Shown: one piece after another, positions 42,843 through 52,800 of the stretch
Layout of the letters: every line of letters starts with the position of its first letter
Numbering within the stretch: position 1 is the first letter of the stretch
From: an uncultured Kiritimatiellota bacterium
GTDB taxonomy: Bacteria; Verrucomicrobiota; Kiritimatiellia; RFP12; UBA1067
Assembly: GCA_934643865.1 (NCBI GenBank)
Contig: CAKUCX010000007.1
Span: forward strand, 17,278 to 81,277
Direction: 5' to 3'
Length of the DNA stretch: 64,000 nucleotides
Made by a program: the position numbers and the translations under genes
Notes under the pieces: generated by a model
Seen by the model: the letters and a program-made list of their open reading frames with translations, nothing else
Databases searched by the model: none
Told to the model about the DNA's origin: nothing

Positions 42843-44525
42843 ATGAATGCCTCCGTCCAGCTGGCCGCCACCGTCCTCGGCGGTCTCGCCCTCTTCGTCT
42901 ACGGCATGGGCCTCATGAGCGACGGCCTCAAGGAGGCCGCCGGCGAACGGCTGAAGGCCGTGCTCGGCTACATGACGCGCAACCGCCTCTTCGCCATCCT
43001 CGCCGGCGCGGGCGTGACGGCCCTCATCCAGAGTTCGTCGGCGACGAGCGTCATGACGGTCGGCTTCGTGAACGCCGGCCTCATCTCCCTCCAGCAGGCC
43101 ATCGGCGTCATCTTCGGCGCGAACGTCGGCACGACGATCACGGGCCAGATCGTCTCGCTCAAGCTCGACGACCTCGCCCTTCCCGCCGTCACGCTCGGCG
43201 TCGTCGGCCTCATGGTCTCCCGGCGCGCCGCCATGCGCGGCGTCTGGCGCACGGTTCTCGGCTTCGGCCTCCTCTTCTTCGGCATGGCGATGATGACGAA
43301 CGAGTTGAAGGTCCTCGCGAAGGCGCCCGGCTTCGTCGCGTTCTTCTCGCGCTTCGACTGCACGCCGGGCGCGGGCGGCGTCCTGCCGCCGCTCGCCGTC
43401 CTCGGCGCGGTCGCCGTCGGCACGCTCTGCACGATGCTCGTGCAGAGCTCGTCCGCCACGATCGGCATCACCATCGCGCTCGCCGAGACGGGCGTCATCT
43501 CGCTCTGGACGGCCGTGCCGATCGTCCTCGGCGACAACATCGGCACGACCGCGACGGCCGCGCTCGCGGCGATCGGCGGCAACGCGAACGCGCGGCGGAC
43601 GGCCCTCGCGCACGCGCTCTTCAACATCTTCGGCACGATCCTCGTCCTCCTCAGCTTCGGCGTCGTCGTCACGAACGCCCACCGCGTCGCCGCGCCGGTC
43701 TTCTTCCACCTCGTCGACCTCTGCACGGCCGGCGACGGCTTCGCGGGCGAGACGCCCGGCCGCCACGTCGCGATGGCGCACACGCTCTTCAACGTCGCGA
43801 ACGTCATCGTCCAGGCCCCCTTCATCCCCCTCCTCGCGAAGCTCTGCACGCGCCTCGTCGCCGACGACCGGACGGCGCGCGTCCAGGCCCTCGAACCGCA
43901 CCTCCTCGCCGCGCCCGCCCTCGCGCTCCACGCCGCCCGCCTCGCGCTCGGCGACATGACGCGGCGCGCGTGGACAATCGCCTCCGTCGCGCTCAACAGC
44001 TGCCTCGGGCGGGCGGACGTTGACGAGGCGTCCGTGCAGAACGCCGAACGGGGCATCGACGAGATGCAGGCCGACATCCGCAACTACCTCGTCGCGATCT
44101 CGCAGCGCCGCCTCACGGAGCGACAGGCGCAGACGCTGCCCGAGCTCGTCCACTGCGTAAACGACGCCGAGCGCATCTCGGACATCGCCGTCAAGATCTA
44201 CCGCAAGACGGCCCGCGTCCAGCGGCAGGGGCTCTCCGACGATCTCCTCGCGGAGACGGCGGACATCATCGGCCGCCTGCGGACCTTCGCGCGCGCGACC
44301 ACGCACGCCCTGCGCACGGGCGGCGCGCCCGCCGAGGCGCCGGCCGCCGCCGAGGACGCCATCACGCAGGCCGCGCGCGCGCTGTCGCGCCGGTACTCGA
44401 AGACGCTTTCGCGCGCGGCGGACGACCGTCCGCACGACACCGCCTTCCTGACGGTCCTCGCCGGCATCCGCGACGTCAACCGCCACCTCGGCAACATCGC
44501 CGAGCGCATCCCCTCGCTCGGATGA
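42843..44525 (+). CDS. Na+/phosphate cotransporter with C-terminal PhoU domain
   Basis: 560 residues. Two inverted Na/Pi repeats carry the QSSSAT signature: LIQSSSATSVMTVGF at residues 62-76 and LVQSSSATIGITIAL near 201-215, each followed by a GxNxGTT motif (FGANVGTTITG, LGDNIGTTATA). The last ~200 residues are cytoplasmic PhoU-like helices. It imports phosphate with Na+, and the PhoU part may regulate it. It lies on the plus strand with the small membrane gene and Pho box and ends 24 nt from the convergent M16 gene. Confidence 0.94.
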   Translation: MNASVQLAATVLGGLALFVYGMGLMSDGLKEAAGERLKAVLGYMTRNRLFAILAGAGVTALIQSSSATSVMTVGFVNAGLISLQQAIGVIFGANVGTTITGQIVSLKLDDLALPAVTLGVVGLMVSRRAAMRGVWRTVLGFGLLFFGMAMMTNELKVLAKAPGFVAFFSRFDCTPGAGGVLPPLAVLGAVAVGTLCTMLVQSSSATIGITIALAETGVISLWTAVPIVLGDNIGTTATAALAAIGGNANARRTALAHALFNIFGTILVLLSFGVVVTNAHRVAAPVFFHLVDLCTAGDGFAGETPGRHVAMAHTLFNVANVIVQAPFIPLLAKLCTRLVADDRTARVQALEPHLLAAPALALHAARLALGDMTRRAWTIASVALNSCLGRADVDEASVQNAERGIDEMQADIRNYLVAISQRRLTERQAQTLPELVHCVNDAERISDIAVKIYRKTARVQRQGLSDDLLAETADIIGRLRTFARATTHALRTGGAPAEAPAAAEDAITQAARALSRRYSKTLSRAADDRPHDTAFLTVLAGIRDVNRHLGNIAERIPSLG

Positions 44526-44549
44526 CGACAGCCGGCGGCCGGGCGCGCG

Positions 44550-47507
44550 CTACTCGCGGCCCGGCACGACGGACTCGACGGCGTCGAGCCGGTTCGTGCA
44601 GGCGTCGAGCTGCTGCGGACCGGCGAGGACGCAGACGGCGGCGTCCCGCGCGAGCGCGTCGAGCCGCTTCGCGAAGGCCGCGAGGTCCTGCTTCGTCGTC
44701 GCGAGCATTTCCGCCCGCAGGCGCTGCAGGTCGGCGGGCGTGCGGCCCGACAGGTAGAGGTCCATCGCCCGGGAGGCTTCGACGCGCGGCGTGAGGTACG
44801 GCTCCGTCGCCGCGACGGCGCTCACGACGTAGCGGTCGAGCGCGTCGTCCCCCGCCGCGAACGCGCGCAGCGCGTCGCCGCTTTTCGCGTAGACGTCGAG
44901 CGAGCGGGCGGGCGTCGGGTCGTTCCACGAGAGCCAGCCCGCGTCGCCGTCGGGCCGCACGCGCACGTTGCCGCCGTAGGCCCCGCCCTTCACGCGGATC
45001 TCGTTCCACAGGTAGCCCAGCGAGAGGATGCGGCAGGCGACGACGGCGGAGCCGCCGTAGACGCCCGGCACGGGATGCGCCACGCGCGCCGCGAAGCCGA
45101 TGGACGCCGGGATGCGGAAGCCCTCGCGGCGTTTCGGAAAGGGCGCATGGGCGACGGGCGCGCCAACCGGGCCGCGCGGGAAGGCGGCGGCCAGCTCGCC
45201 CGCGAAGGACGCGGGCATGTTGTCCGTCAGGCACACGACGAGGCGGTCGCGCACGAAGACCTTCCGCGCAAGCGCCGCGAGGCGTGCGCCGAGGGCCGCC
45301 GCACCGCCGGCGTCCAGCTTCTGCAGGTGGCGGATCTGCGCGAAGCCCTCCAGCGTCTCCTCCAGGGCGGCGCGCACGGAAAGCTGCGCGGCGGCGCGGC
45401 GGAACGGGTGGTTGCGTCCGCCGAGGCCCATCGTCGCGCGCTCGGCGGCGATGCGCGTCTGCTTCACGAGGTCGCCGATAGCCCGGGCGTCCGCGAAGGA
45501 CGTTTCGAGCAGGACCTCCGGGACGAGGCGCCGCACGTCCGCCTGGCGCGACAGGAGCGCGGAGACGCCCACCGAGAAGTAGGGATGCGCGTCCTGCGGC
45601 TCGCCCGGCTTCCCGTACACGGCAGCGGACATCCCGAAGTTCCCGAGCTTGCCGTCGAGTTCGTTGCGCAGGGCGTCGATCGCGTGGCGCGCCGTCGGCA
45701 GGTCGCCCAGGACGCGCGCGAGCATCGGCAGGTCGGCGAGTTCGTCCACCGTCAGGTCGGCCACCGAGAAGGCGAGGCCCAGGTGGAGGACGCCGTTCGC
45801 CTGGGTGCGGGGACGGATCACCGTCACCTCCCCGGCTTGGGCCGTCTCGTACACCGGCACCGGACCCTCGACGGGGACGTCCTTGACGGCGAGGACGGGC
45901 AGCTTCGCGGCGTCCTCCGGGCGGTCGGGCGCCGCCTGCCGCTTCTCTCGCGCGCGGCAGGCGGCCACCACGGCCTCGGCCTCCGCCTTCGTCCACCCCG
46001 CCTTGACCTTCGCGAGCGCGGCCTTCTCCGCCGCGCGCCGCGCCGCGCCGAGGGTGGCCGACGGCAGCATCGTCAGCTCCGCGTGGTGGGGGTTCTCAAC
46101 GATGGCCTCCTTCAGCACCCGCTCGAACCACCCCTCGGCGAGGCGGCGGCGCAGGGACGCGAAGCGCGCGGCGTTGCGAAAGGCGTCCGCCGGGTCGCCC
46201 CCGTAGAGCCACTGGTCGTAGGCGTCGTTGAAGAAGGCGAGCCCGCGCGGGAAGCCGCCGTAGTCCTTCTCGCGGTCGTGGAACTCGGCCCGGTCCAGAA
46301 GCGCCTCCAGTCGCGCGCGGTCAAGCCCCTTCGCGACGAGGGCGGCCAGCGTCTCGCGCACCGTGCGGCGCACGGCCGCGACGTTCTCGCGCTTCACGTT
46401 CTTCACGACGAGCGAAGCCTCCAGCTGGGCGGCGGAGCCAACGCCGAAGCGGACATCCTCGCAGAGTCCACGGTCGAGCAGGGCCTTCTTGAGCGGCGCG
46501 TCGTTGTCGCCCGCGAGCGCGTCGGTGATCACGTCGAGCGCCATCAGCTTCTCGCGTTCGTCGAAGCGCCCGAAGACCCAGGCGTCGCCGAGGATGACCT
46601 TCCCGTCCGGCGTCTCGTCCGCGCCGATCTCGTACTCGACCGTCTTCGCGGCGGCGACGGGCGGCTGGTAGGCGACGGCGGCGTCGACCTCGGCGCGCGG
46701 GTAGGGGGCGAGGAAGCCGTCGAGCTTCGCGAGGACGGCGGCGAGGTCCACCCTGCCGTCCAGGAAGATGCGCGCGTTGGACGGGTGGTAGAACGTGCGG
46801 TAGAACGCCGTGTACGCCTCGAAGGTGAGCTGGGGGATGGCGGCGGGGTCGCCGCCCGAGACGAAGCCGTAGCACGTCTGCGGATAGAGGAGGCGGCGCA
46901 GTTCGTGGTAGAGGCGGCGCTCCGGGTTCGCGAAGGCGCCCTTCATCTCGCTGTAGACGACGCCGTTGCGGCGCAGCTCGCCGTCCGCCGTGTCCAGCTC
47001 GTAGTGCCAGCCCTCCTGCTCGAACGCGAAGGGGTCCTTCACGCTCAGCGGGTGGAGGACGGCGTCCATGTACACGTCGACGAGGTTGAGGAAATCGGCG
47101 CCGTTGCGCGAGCAGACGGGGTACATCGTCGAGTCCGCGCTCGTCCAGGCGTTCAGGAACGTCGCGAAGGAGCTCTTCAGCAGATCGACGAACGGCTCCT
47201 TCACGGGGTACTTCTCCGAGCCGCAGAGGACGGAATGTTCGATGATGTGGGCGACGCCCGTGTCGTCCTGCGGGAAGGTGCGGAACCCGATCGCGAAGGT
47301 CATGTTGTCGTCGTCGCGGTCGAGCCACGCAAGGTCCGCGCCGTTCTTCTCGTACGCCATCCGCACGAGCCGCCCCTTCACCTCGGGCAATTCCGTCACG
47401 CTCCGCACGGTGAACCCGCTCACGACGTCGCCGGGCCGCAGCGCGGCGGCCGCAGGCGGCAGCATGCATCCCGCAAGTGCGGCCATTGCCATAACCTTTC
47501 CGTTCAT
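44550..47507 (-). CDS. M16C-family zinc peptidase (PreP-like), predicted lipoprotein
   Basis: 985 residues from the ATG at 47505-47507. A short signal ends in a lipobox LAGC at 11-14 (MNGKVMAMAALAGC), so it is probably anchored in the envelope. Inverted zinc motif HxxEH: H87, E90, H91 in VAHIIEHSVLCGSEKYPVKE, third ligand E187 in GVVYSEMKGAFANPE. The M16C-associated domain follows, then an inactive second half. PreP-like enzymes degrade unfolded peptides up to ~70 residues; here most likely in the periplasm. It has its own promoter. Confidence 0.93.
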   Translation of the reverse strand: MNGKVMAMAALAGCMLPPAAAALRPGDVVSGFTVRSVTELPEVKGRLVRMAYEKNGADLAWLDRDDDNMTFAIGFRTFPQDDTGVAHIIEHSVLCGSEKYPVKEPFVDLLKSSFATFLNAWTSADSTMYPVCSRNGADFLNLVDVYMDAVLHPLSVKDPFAFEQEGWHYELDTADGELRRNGVVYSEMKGAFANPERRLYHELRRLLYPQTCYGFVSGGDPAAIPQLTFEAYTAFYRTFYHPSNARIFLDGRVDLAAVLAKLDGFLAPYPRAEVDAAVAYQPPVAAAKTVEYEIGADETPDGKVILGDAWVFGRFDEREKLMALDVITDALAGDNDAPLKKALLDRGLCEDVRFGVGSAAQLEASLVVKNVKRENVAAVRRTVRETLAALVAKGLDRARLEALLDRAEFHDREKDYGGFPRGLAFFNDAYDQWLYGGDPADAFRNAARFASLRRRLAEGWFERVLKEAIVENPHHAELTMLPSATLGAARRAAEKAALAKVKAGWTKAEAEAVVAACRAREKRQAAPDRPEDAAKLPVLAVKDVPVEGPVPVYETAQAGEVTVIRPRTQANGVLHLGLAFSVADLTVDELADLPMLARVLGDLPTARHAIDALRNELDGKLGNFGMSAAVYGKPGEPQDAHPYFSVGVSALLSRQADVRRLVPEVLLETSFADARAIGDLVKQTRIAAERATMGLGGRNHPFRRAAAQLSVRAALEETLEGFAQIRHLQKLDAGGAAALGARLAALARKVFVRDRLVVCLTDNMPASFAGELAAAFPRGPVGAPVAHAPFPKRREGFRIPASIGFAARVAHPVPGVYGGSAVVACRILSLGYLWNEIRVKGGAYGGNVRVRPDGDAGWLSWNDPTPARSLDVYAKSGDALRAFAAGDDALDRYVVSAVAATEPYLTPRVEASRAMDLYLSGRTPADLQRLRAEMLATTKQDLAAFAKRLDALARDAAVCVLAGPQQLDACTNRLDAVESVVPGRE

Positions 47508-47545
47508 GTCATGTCTCCGTGAAGCCCCGTCTTTCGAGAGAAAGG

Positions 47546-47551
47546 ATTATA
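47546..47551 (-). promoter_or_regulatory. Extended -10 promoter of the M16 peptidase gene
   Basis: TGG-TATAAT on the minus strand, with a ~33-nt leader containing GGAG. Confidence 0.65.
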
Positions 47552-47573
47552 CCACATCCACATGGGCGTGGCG

Positions 47574-49832
47574 TCAGCGCGAAGAGGCGGGAGGGCCGTC
47601 TGCGACGACCGAGATCTCCGCCGACGCCGAGACGCCCTCCGCCGTCGCGCAGGAAAGGCGGTGCGCGCCCGGCTCCGGCTCCCACGCGAACGGCTGCGCG
47701 CCGCGCGTCGTGCCGACGTTCCGCCCGTCCACAAACCACCAGAGCCTCCCCCCCTCGACGTTGCCGACGACGCGGCAGACGACCTTCTGGTTGGGCAGTC
47801 CCTCCACAAGGCGGAAGACGGCCCCGTCCTCGGGCTTCTGGATCGCCAGGCACCGCGCCGCCGCCGCCTCGCCGCGAAAGGCCGCGACAAAGGCGTCGTC
47901 CCGCCGCCCGGCCCCGCCGTCGAGCCCCCGCACGTGAAGCGGGCAGAGCGCCGTCGAGGAGCGTCCGCGCAGCGCACGCCCCGCCTGCGTCTCCGGGCAG
48001 TCCGGCCCGGCGGGCAGCCCGCTCTCGGCGCAGACCGTCCGCGTCGCGATCTCGGCGGGGAGCGCGCCGTACCACGGGCCGTCGTCCGCCGGATAGAGCG
48101 ACCGCGCCAGCTCCCACGCGAACGGCGCGGCGGCCTGCGCCCCGACGACCGAGACGTCGCCGAAGCCCCCCTCCTTGTGCCCGCACCACACGCCGACGAC
48201 GTACTCCGGGTTCCAGAGAACCGTCCAGGCGTCGCGGTAGGCGGCGGACGTCCCCGTCTTCCACGCGAAGCGGGAGGTCTGCACATCCGCGACGTGCCCG
48301 AGCGCCGCCGCGCTCCGTTCCTCGCCGGAGAGGATTTCCGAGACAAGGCGGCACGCCCCCTCGGAGAAGATCCGCGCGCCCGGCCGCCCCGCCTGCTCCG
48401 CGACCTCGCGCCGGAGCGCGCACGGCGGCAGGTAGACGCCCCCGCGCGCAAGGCAGGCGTAGGCCCCCACAAGCTCCACGAGCGAGACGTGGACGTTCCC
48501 GATCGCCATGCCGAGGCCGAAGCTCGCGTCCGCCGCCGCCATGTTCTGGCAGCCGAGCGCGCGCAGGGTCGTGCCGAAGCGGCCCACGCCGACCCGTTCG
48601 AGCAGCTGCACGAACGGGAGGTTGAGCGAGAGGACGAGCGCGTCGGCCGCCGTCACTGTGCCGCGGTGCGTCGCGTCGAAGTTCTGTGGATTGTAGCCGC
48701 GGTAGGCGCGCGGCACGTCCGAAAGCCGCTCCTCGGGCGTCACGAGGCCGAGGTCCAGCGCGCGCGCCGTCAGGAAGGGCTTGAGCGTCGACCCCGCCGG
48801 CCGCGGCGCGCAGGCGACGTTGACCTGCCCCGCGTCCGGCGAGAAGTAGTCGCCCGAGCACGCGAGCGCGAGGACCGCCCCCGTCTCCACGCGCAGGACG
48901 ACGGCCGCCGCCGCGCGCCCGCCGGCGGCGGCGGCCGCCGCCGTATGCATCGCCCGCGCCTGGACGTCCGCGTCCAGGGTCGTGGCGACGTCGCCGGCCG
49001 CGCCCCCCGCGCGCGCCACGTGGCGCATCGCCCAGTCGCAGAAGAACGGCTCCGCGAACGGGCGCGGGCCGCGCCGGATGCGGGGGCGCACCGTCCGCGC
49101 CCCCTCGTACTGCCGCGCGTCGATCATCCCGCACGCCCGCATCCGCCCCAGCACGTACTCGCGCCGCTTCAGCGCCCGGTCGAGATGGCGGTCCGGCCGG
49201 AAGCGCGAGGGTGCCTGCACCATCCCCGCGAGGAGCGCCGCCTCCCCGATCCCCAGGTCGCGCGCGCGCTTGCCGAACCACCCGTTCGCGGCGGCCTCGA
49301 CGCCGACGAGATTCGAGCCGAACGGCGCGCGGTTGAGATACTGCGAGACGATCCAGAGCTTGTCGTGGCGCCGCTCGATCTTCAGGGCGCGGAACGCCTC
49401 GACGTACTTCCAGGCGAGCGTGCGCGGATGCGGCGCCATGAGGCGCGCGGCCTGCATCGTGATCGTCGAGGCGCCGGAGATGCGCCGCAGGTGCGTGATG
49501 TTCTGCACGCACGCGCGCAGGACGCTCGGCACGTTCACGCCCCCGTGCCGGAAGAAGCGGCGGTCCTCGCTCGCGACGAGCGCCTTCACGATCCAGTCGT
49601 CCGCCGAGGCGGCGTAGTCGGGGCGGCAGTCGACGTCGCCCGGCCCCAGCGACACGCGCAGCACGCGCCCCGCGGCGTCGCGCAGGACCGTGCCGCCGGG
49701 GTAGACCTCCGCCGCGTCGAGGCGCGGGTCGATCGCGAGCCACGAGACGGCGAAGACGAGCGCCCCCGCCGCAAGGAGACTGCCCCCCGCAACGGCGGCG
49801 CGCCGCAGTACACGCTGGCCGCCCCGCGTCAC
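47574..49832 (-). CDS. pbpC: Penicillin-binding protein 1C
   Basis: 752 residues from a GTG at 49830-49832 that overlaps the alpha-2-macroglobulin stop (GTGA). One N-terminal span (LLAAGALVFAVSWLAI). GT51 glycosyltransferase with EDRRFFRHGGVN and ASTITMQAARLM; transpeptidase with the serine motif AGSTLKPFL, SLN and KTGTS; and a C-terminal BiPBP_C beta-domain from about 660. It makes peptidoglycan. Pairing with an alpha-2-macroglobulin gene is the classic yfhM-pbpC arrangement, thought to link wall repair to protease trapping. Confidence 0.95.
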   Translation of the reverse strand: MTRGGQRVLRRAAVAGGSLLAAGALVFAVSWLAIDPRLDAAEVYPGGTVLRDAAGRVLRVSLGPGDVDCRPDYAASADDWIVKALVASEDRRFFRHGGVNVPSVLRACVQNITHLRRISGASTITMQAARLMAPHPRTLAWKYVEAFRALKIERRHDKLWIVSQYLNRAPFGSNLVGVEAAANGWFGKRARDLGIGEAALLAGMVQAPSRFRPDRHLDRALKRREYVLGRMRACGMIDARQYEGARTVRPRIRRGPRPFAEPFFCDWAMRHVARAGGAAGDVATTLDADVQARAMHTAAAAAAGGRAAAAVVLRVETGAVLALACSGDYFSPDAGQVNVACAPRPAGSTLKPFLTARALDLGLVTPEERLSDVPRAYRGYNPQNFDATHRGTVTAADALVLSLNLPFVQLLERVGVGRFGTTLRALGCQNMAAADASFGLGMAIGNVHVSLVELVGAYACLARGGVYLPPCALRREVAEQAGRPGARIFSEGACRLVSEILSGEERSAAALGHVADVQTSRFAWKTGTSAAYRDAWTVLWNPEYVVGVWCGHKEGGFGDVSVVGAQAAAPFAWELARSLYPADDGPWYGALPAEIATRTVCAESGLPAGPDCPETQAGRALRGRSSTALCPLHVRGLDGGAGRRDDAFVAAFRGEAAAARCLAIQKPEDGAVFRLVEGLPNQKVVCRVVGNVEGGRLWWFVDGRNVGTTRGAQPFAWEPEPGAHRLSCATAEGVSASAEISVVADGPPASSR

Positions 49833-52800
49833 GGGGCGACCGTGATCCGGCCCGCCGCGCCGCGCGCCCGCAGGGCGGGGGCGTACATCGCCTCGACGGA
49901 CGGGCCGGGCAGGACGAACGTGCCCGCGCTCACGACGCGCACGGCGTAGCGGAAGACGACCGAGGCGCCCGCGTCGAGCGCGAAGCGGCGCGAGAAGCCC
50001 AGCACGCGGTCGTCGCGCAGCTCGCGCCGCAGCTCCCAGGCGGGGCCGGCCTTCGCCCACGGGTAGGCGTCCGCCGTGACGGGCGTCGCGTCGGGCTCGA
50101 AGCAGGCCGGCAGCAGCTCCTCGATCACGAGGTCCGCGTAGGTCGTCCTCTCCGGCGCCGTGAGCGTGAGTTCGGCGATGAGCAGCTCGCCGCGCACGAG
50201 CTTCGCGAGGTCGGCCTCCGCGCCGTCGGACCGCAGATAGCGCCGCGCGACGGCAAGGCCGTTCGCCTCGGCGCCCATCCGCGCCGGATCGCCCAGCGCA
50301 AGCGTCGAAGCGTAGATGAACGCGGGGGCCGCGCCCCGGTTCGACACGACGGCCTCGCCGCAGCCCGTGAGGCGCTTCGCCCGCCTGATGGGCAGCGCGT
50401 CGTCGTGCCCGTCGACGGAAATGGTCAGCTCCGGCGCGCCGGCGGCGGGCGGCGCATGCCGGTAGAAGGCCCCCAGGGCGAGCAGGGCGTGCGCGTTCGC
50501 CTCCGTCGTCCCCCAGTGGCGCGTCTCGGCGTCGCGCGCGTCGAGGAGCGCGGTGACGAACGCGGGGATGCGCGCGTCGTCGGGGTCGAGGTCGAGGAGC
50601 GCGAGCAGGGCGAAGGCCGTTCCCTTCACCGCGTCGGGCTGGACGTGCGCGAGCAGATCCCGCGCGCGGTCCCGGTCGCCCGTCCGCACGAAGGCGCGCG
50701 CGAGGCGCGCGCGGTCGAGCGGCGCGAGCTGGGCGCGGCGGTCGAACCCGTGGAGCATGCGGTCGCGGTCCGGCGCGCGCGCGAGCGCGAGCGTGTGGCA
50801 CGCATACGCGCTCTCCGTCCCGTTCGTCGACATCGCCCACGCGCGGAGGAAGCCCTTCACGGCGTCCAGACGGTCCGGGGGGACGGCGAAGCCGTTCGCG
50901 GACGCCTCGACGAGGAAGTGCGCGGCCCAGAGCGACACCTCGCGGTTCCACGGCGGCGTCGTGCTGTCCGGCCACATCACGAAGTCGTACGCCCGCACCA
51001 TCGACGCGACGCGGCGGATGCCGGCCTCGACGGCCCCCTTCGCGTCGTCGGCGGCCGAGGTCTCGCGCACGGGGAGCGTGTTCAGCAGCCCCCCGGCCGT
51101 GATGAACGGGAAGACGCGCGCCACGGTCTGCTCCAGGCACCCGTAGGGGTAGGCGACGAGGTATTCGAGCGCGGAGGCAAGCTCCGCCACGGGGCTCGCC
51201 GAGGCGAGGAACGTGCGGCGCGCCGCCTCGGGCAGCGTGGCGGCGGTGTTCGGGAAGGCCTTCCGCTCGCCGGGCCCGAGATGCACCGTCGCCGCCGTCT
51301 TCGTCCAGGGCGCCGCCGGGCGCACGGGCAGGTGGATCTCGACGCGGTGCTTCTCGCCGAGGCCCTCCGAGACGAAGACGAGCGTGCCCTCGCCGGGGGC
51401 GGCCCCCGCCGCGACCGGAACGTTCAGCGTTTCGCTCGCGTCCTTCGCGAGCTTCAGCTCGCCGTGGACGGGGCGCGCAAGCGACACGCTGCCGCCGGCC
51501 ATGATGTCGTAGCGCGCCGTGCCGTCCCGGCCGCTGCGGTTGGAGAGGACGAGCGTCGCGAGGAACGTGTCCCCCGGCGCCGCGAAGCGCGGCGCGTCGC
51601 CCTGCATGACGAGGTTCGGGGCGACCTTGGCCCGGACGGCGCCCGCGCCCGTCGCGCGCCGGTTGCACGCGACGGCCGTCACGCGCACCTCGCCCACGAA
51701 CTCGGGCAGGGCGAACGGCACGGTCGCGCGCCCGTCCTTCAGGGGGACGTTCGCCTTCCAGAGGCTGAGCGGCTTGAAGCGCCGGGTCGGCACGGGGCTG
51801 ATGCGCCGGAAGAGGTCCCCTTCCGCGCCGCCGCCCGTCTTCGCGCCCGCGCGCCTGAGACGGTCGTCGAGGACGGGCAGGAGGCGGTTGTAGATGTCCC
51901 AGAGCGGGTGGTCGGCCGCGCGCACGGCGCCGAACCAGCCGACGGGGTCGGGAACCTCCTCGTCCGTGAGGAGGTTGATGCCCTCGTCGACGACCGTCAC
52001 GACGGCCGTTTCGCCCACGACGCCCGCGCCGCGCGCCGCGACGTCGACCGTGACGGCGGCGCCGCCCTCGGGGGCGCAGGCGACCGTCGCCGCGACCTCG
52101 ACCTTCAGCGCGCTGTCCAACGTCGCCGCCCGCAGGGGCACGAGGCCGAAGGCGCGGTTCACCACGCCGCGCTGCCCGGGGCGGGCCGCCTGCACGACGC
52201 TGAGCGCCACGTCCACGCCCGGCGCCCAGCCGGCCTGGACGGGTTCCAGCGCGATCTCGCTTGTCGCGTTCGTGAGCGTGAAGACCTGCGAATAGACCAT
52301 GTCCTCGCGCAACACGTTCAGCCACGCCGTGCCGGCGAAGGGCGCCTTGACGGTGAGGCGGGGGCGCTCCCCGGGGCGGTAGAGCTTCTTGTCGAGCGCG
52401 AGCGTGACGCGCGCGGGGTTCTCCAGCGAGGTCCGCACGGCCGCGTCGGCGGCGCCGCCCACCCAGTAGCTCGCGCCGAAGGAGACGCCCGCCGCCTCGT
52501 CGCGCACCGTGACGGCGAAGTCGCCGCCCACGGCGGCGGGCACCGCGAGCGTGGCGAGGCCCTTCTCGGAGACCTCAAGGACGGCCTCCTCGCCGAACGG
52601 GACGCGGATCTTGTCCGTCCGCCATTCCCAGCAGCCCGAGGCGGCCTTCTTCAGCCCGTACACGCAGTCCACGCGCTCGAACTGCACCACGAGGCGGCGC
52701 GCGCCGACGTGCGGCGTGCCGTCGGGGTTGACGAGCGCGACGCGGCAGCGACGCGGCGCGGGCGACGTGCCGACGACGTCCGGCAGCGCCACGCCGATGT

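Noticed and set aside
42474..44486. 670-codon minus-strand frame opposite the Na/Pi gene
   Set aside because: Low-complexity Asp/Glu/Arg shadow; the plus strand has QSSSAT repeats and PhoU.
47509..49743. 744-codon minus-strand frame over pbpC
   Set aside because: Same strand, wrong frame; PBP motifs are only in the pbpC frame.
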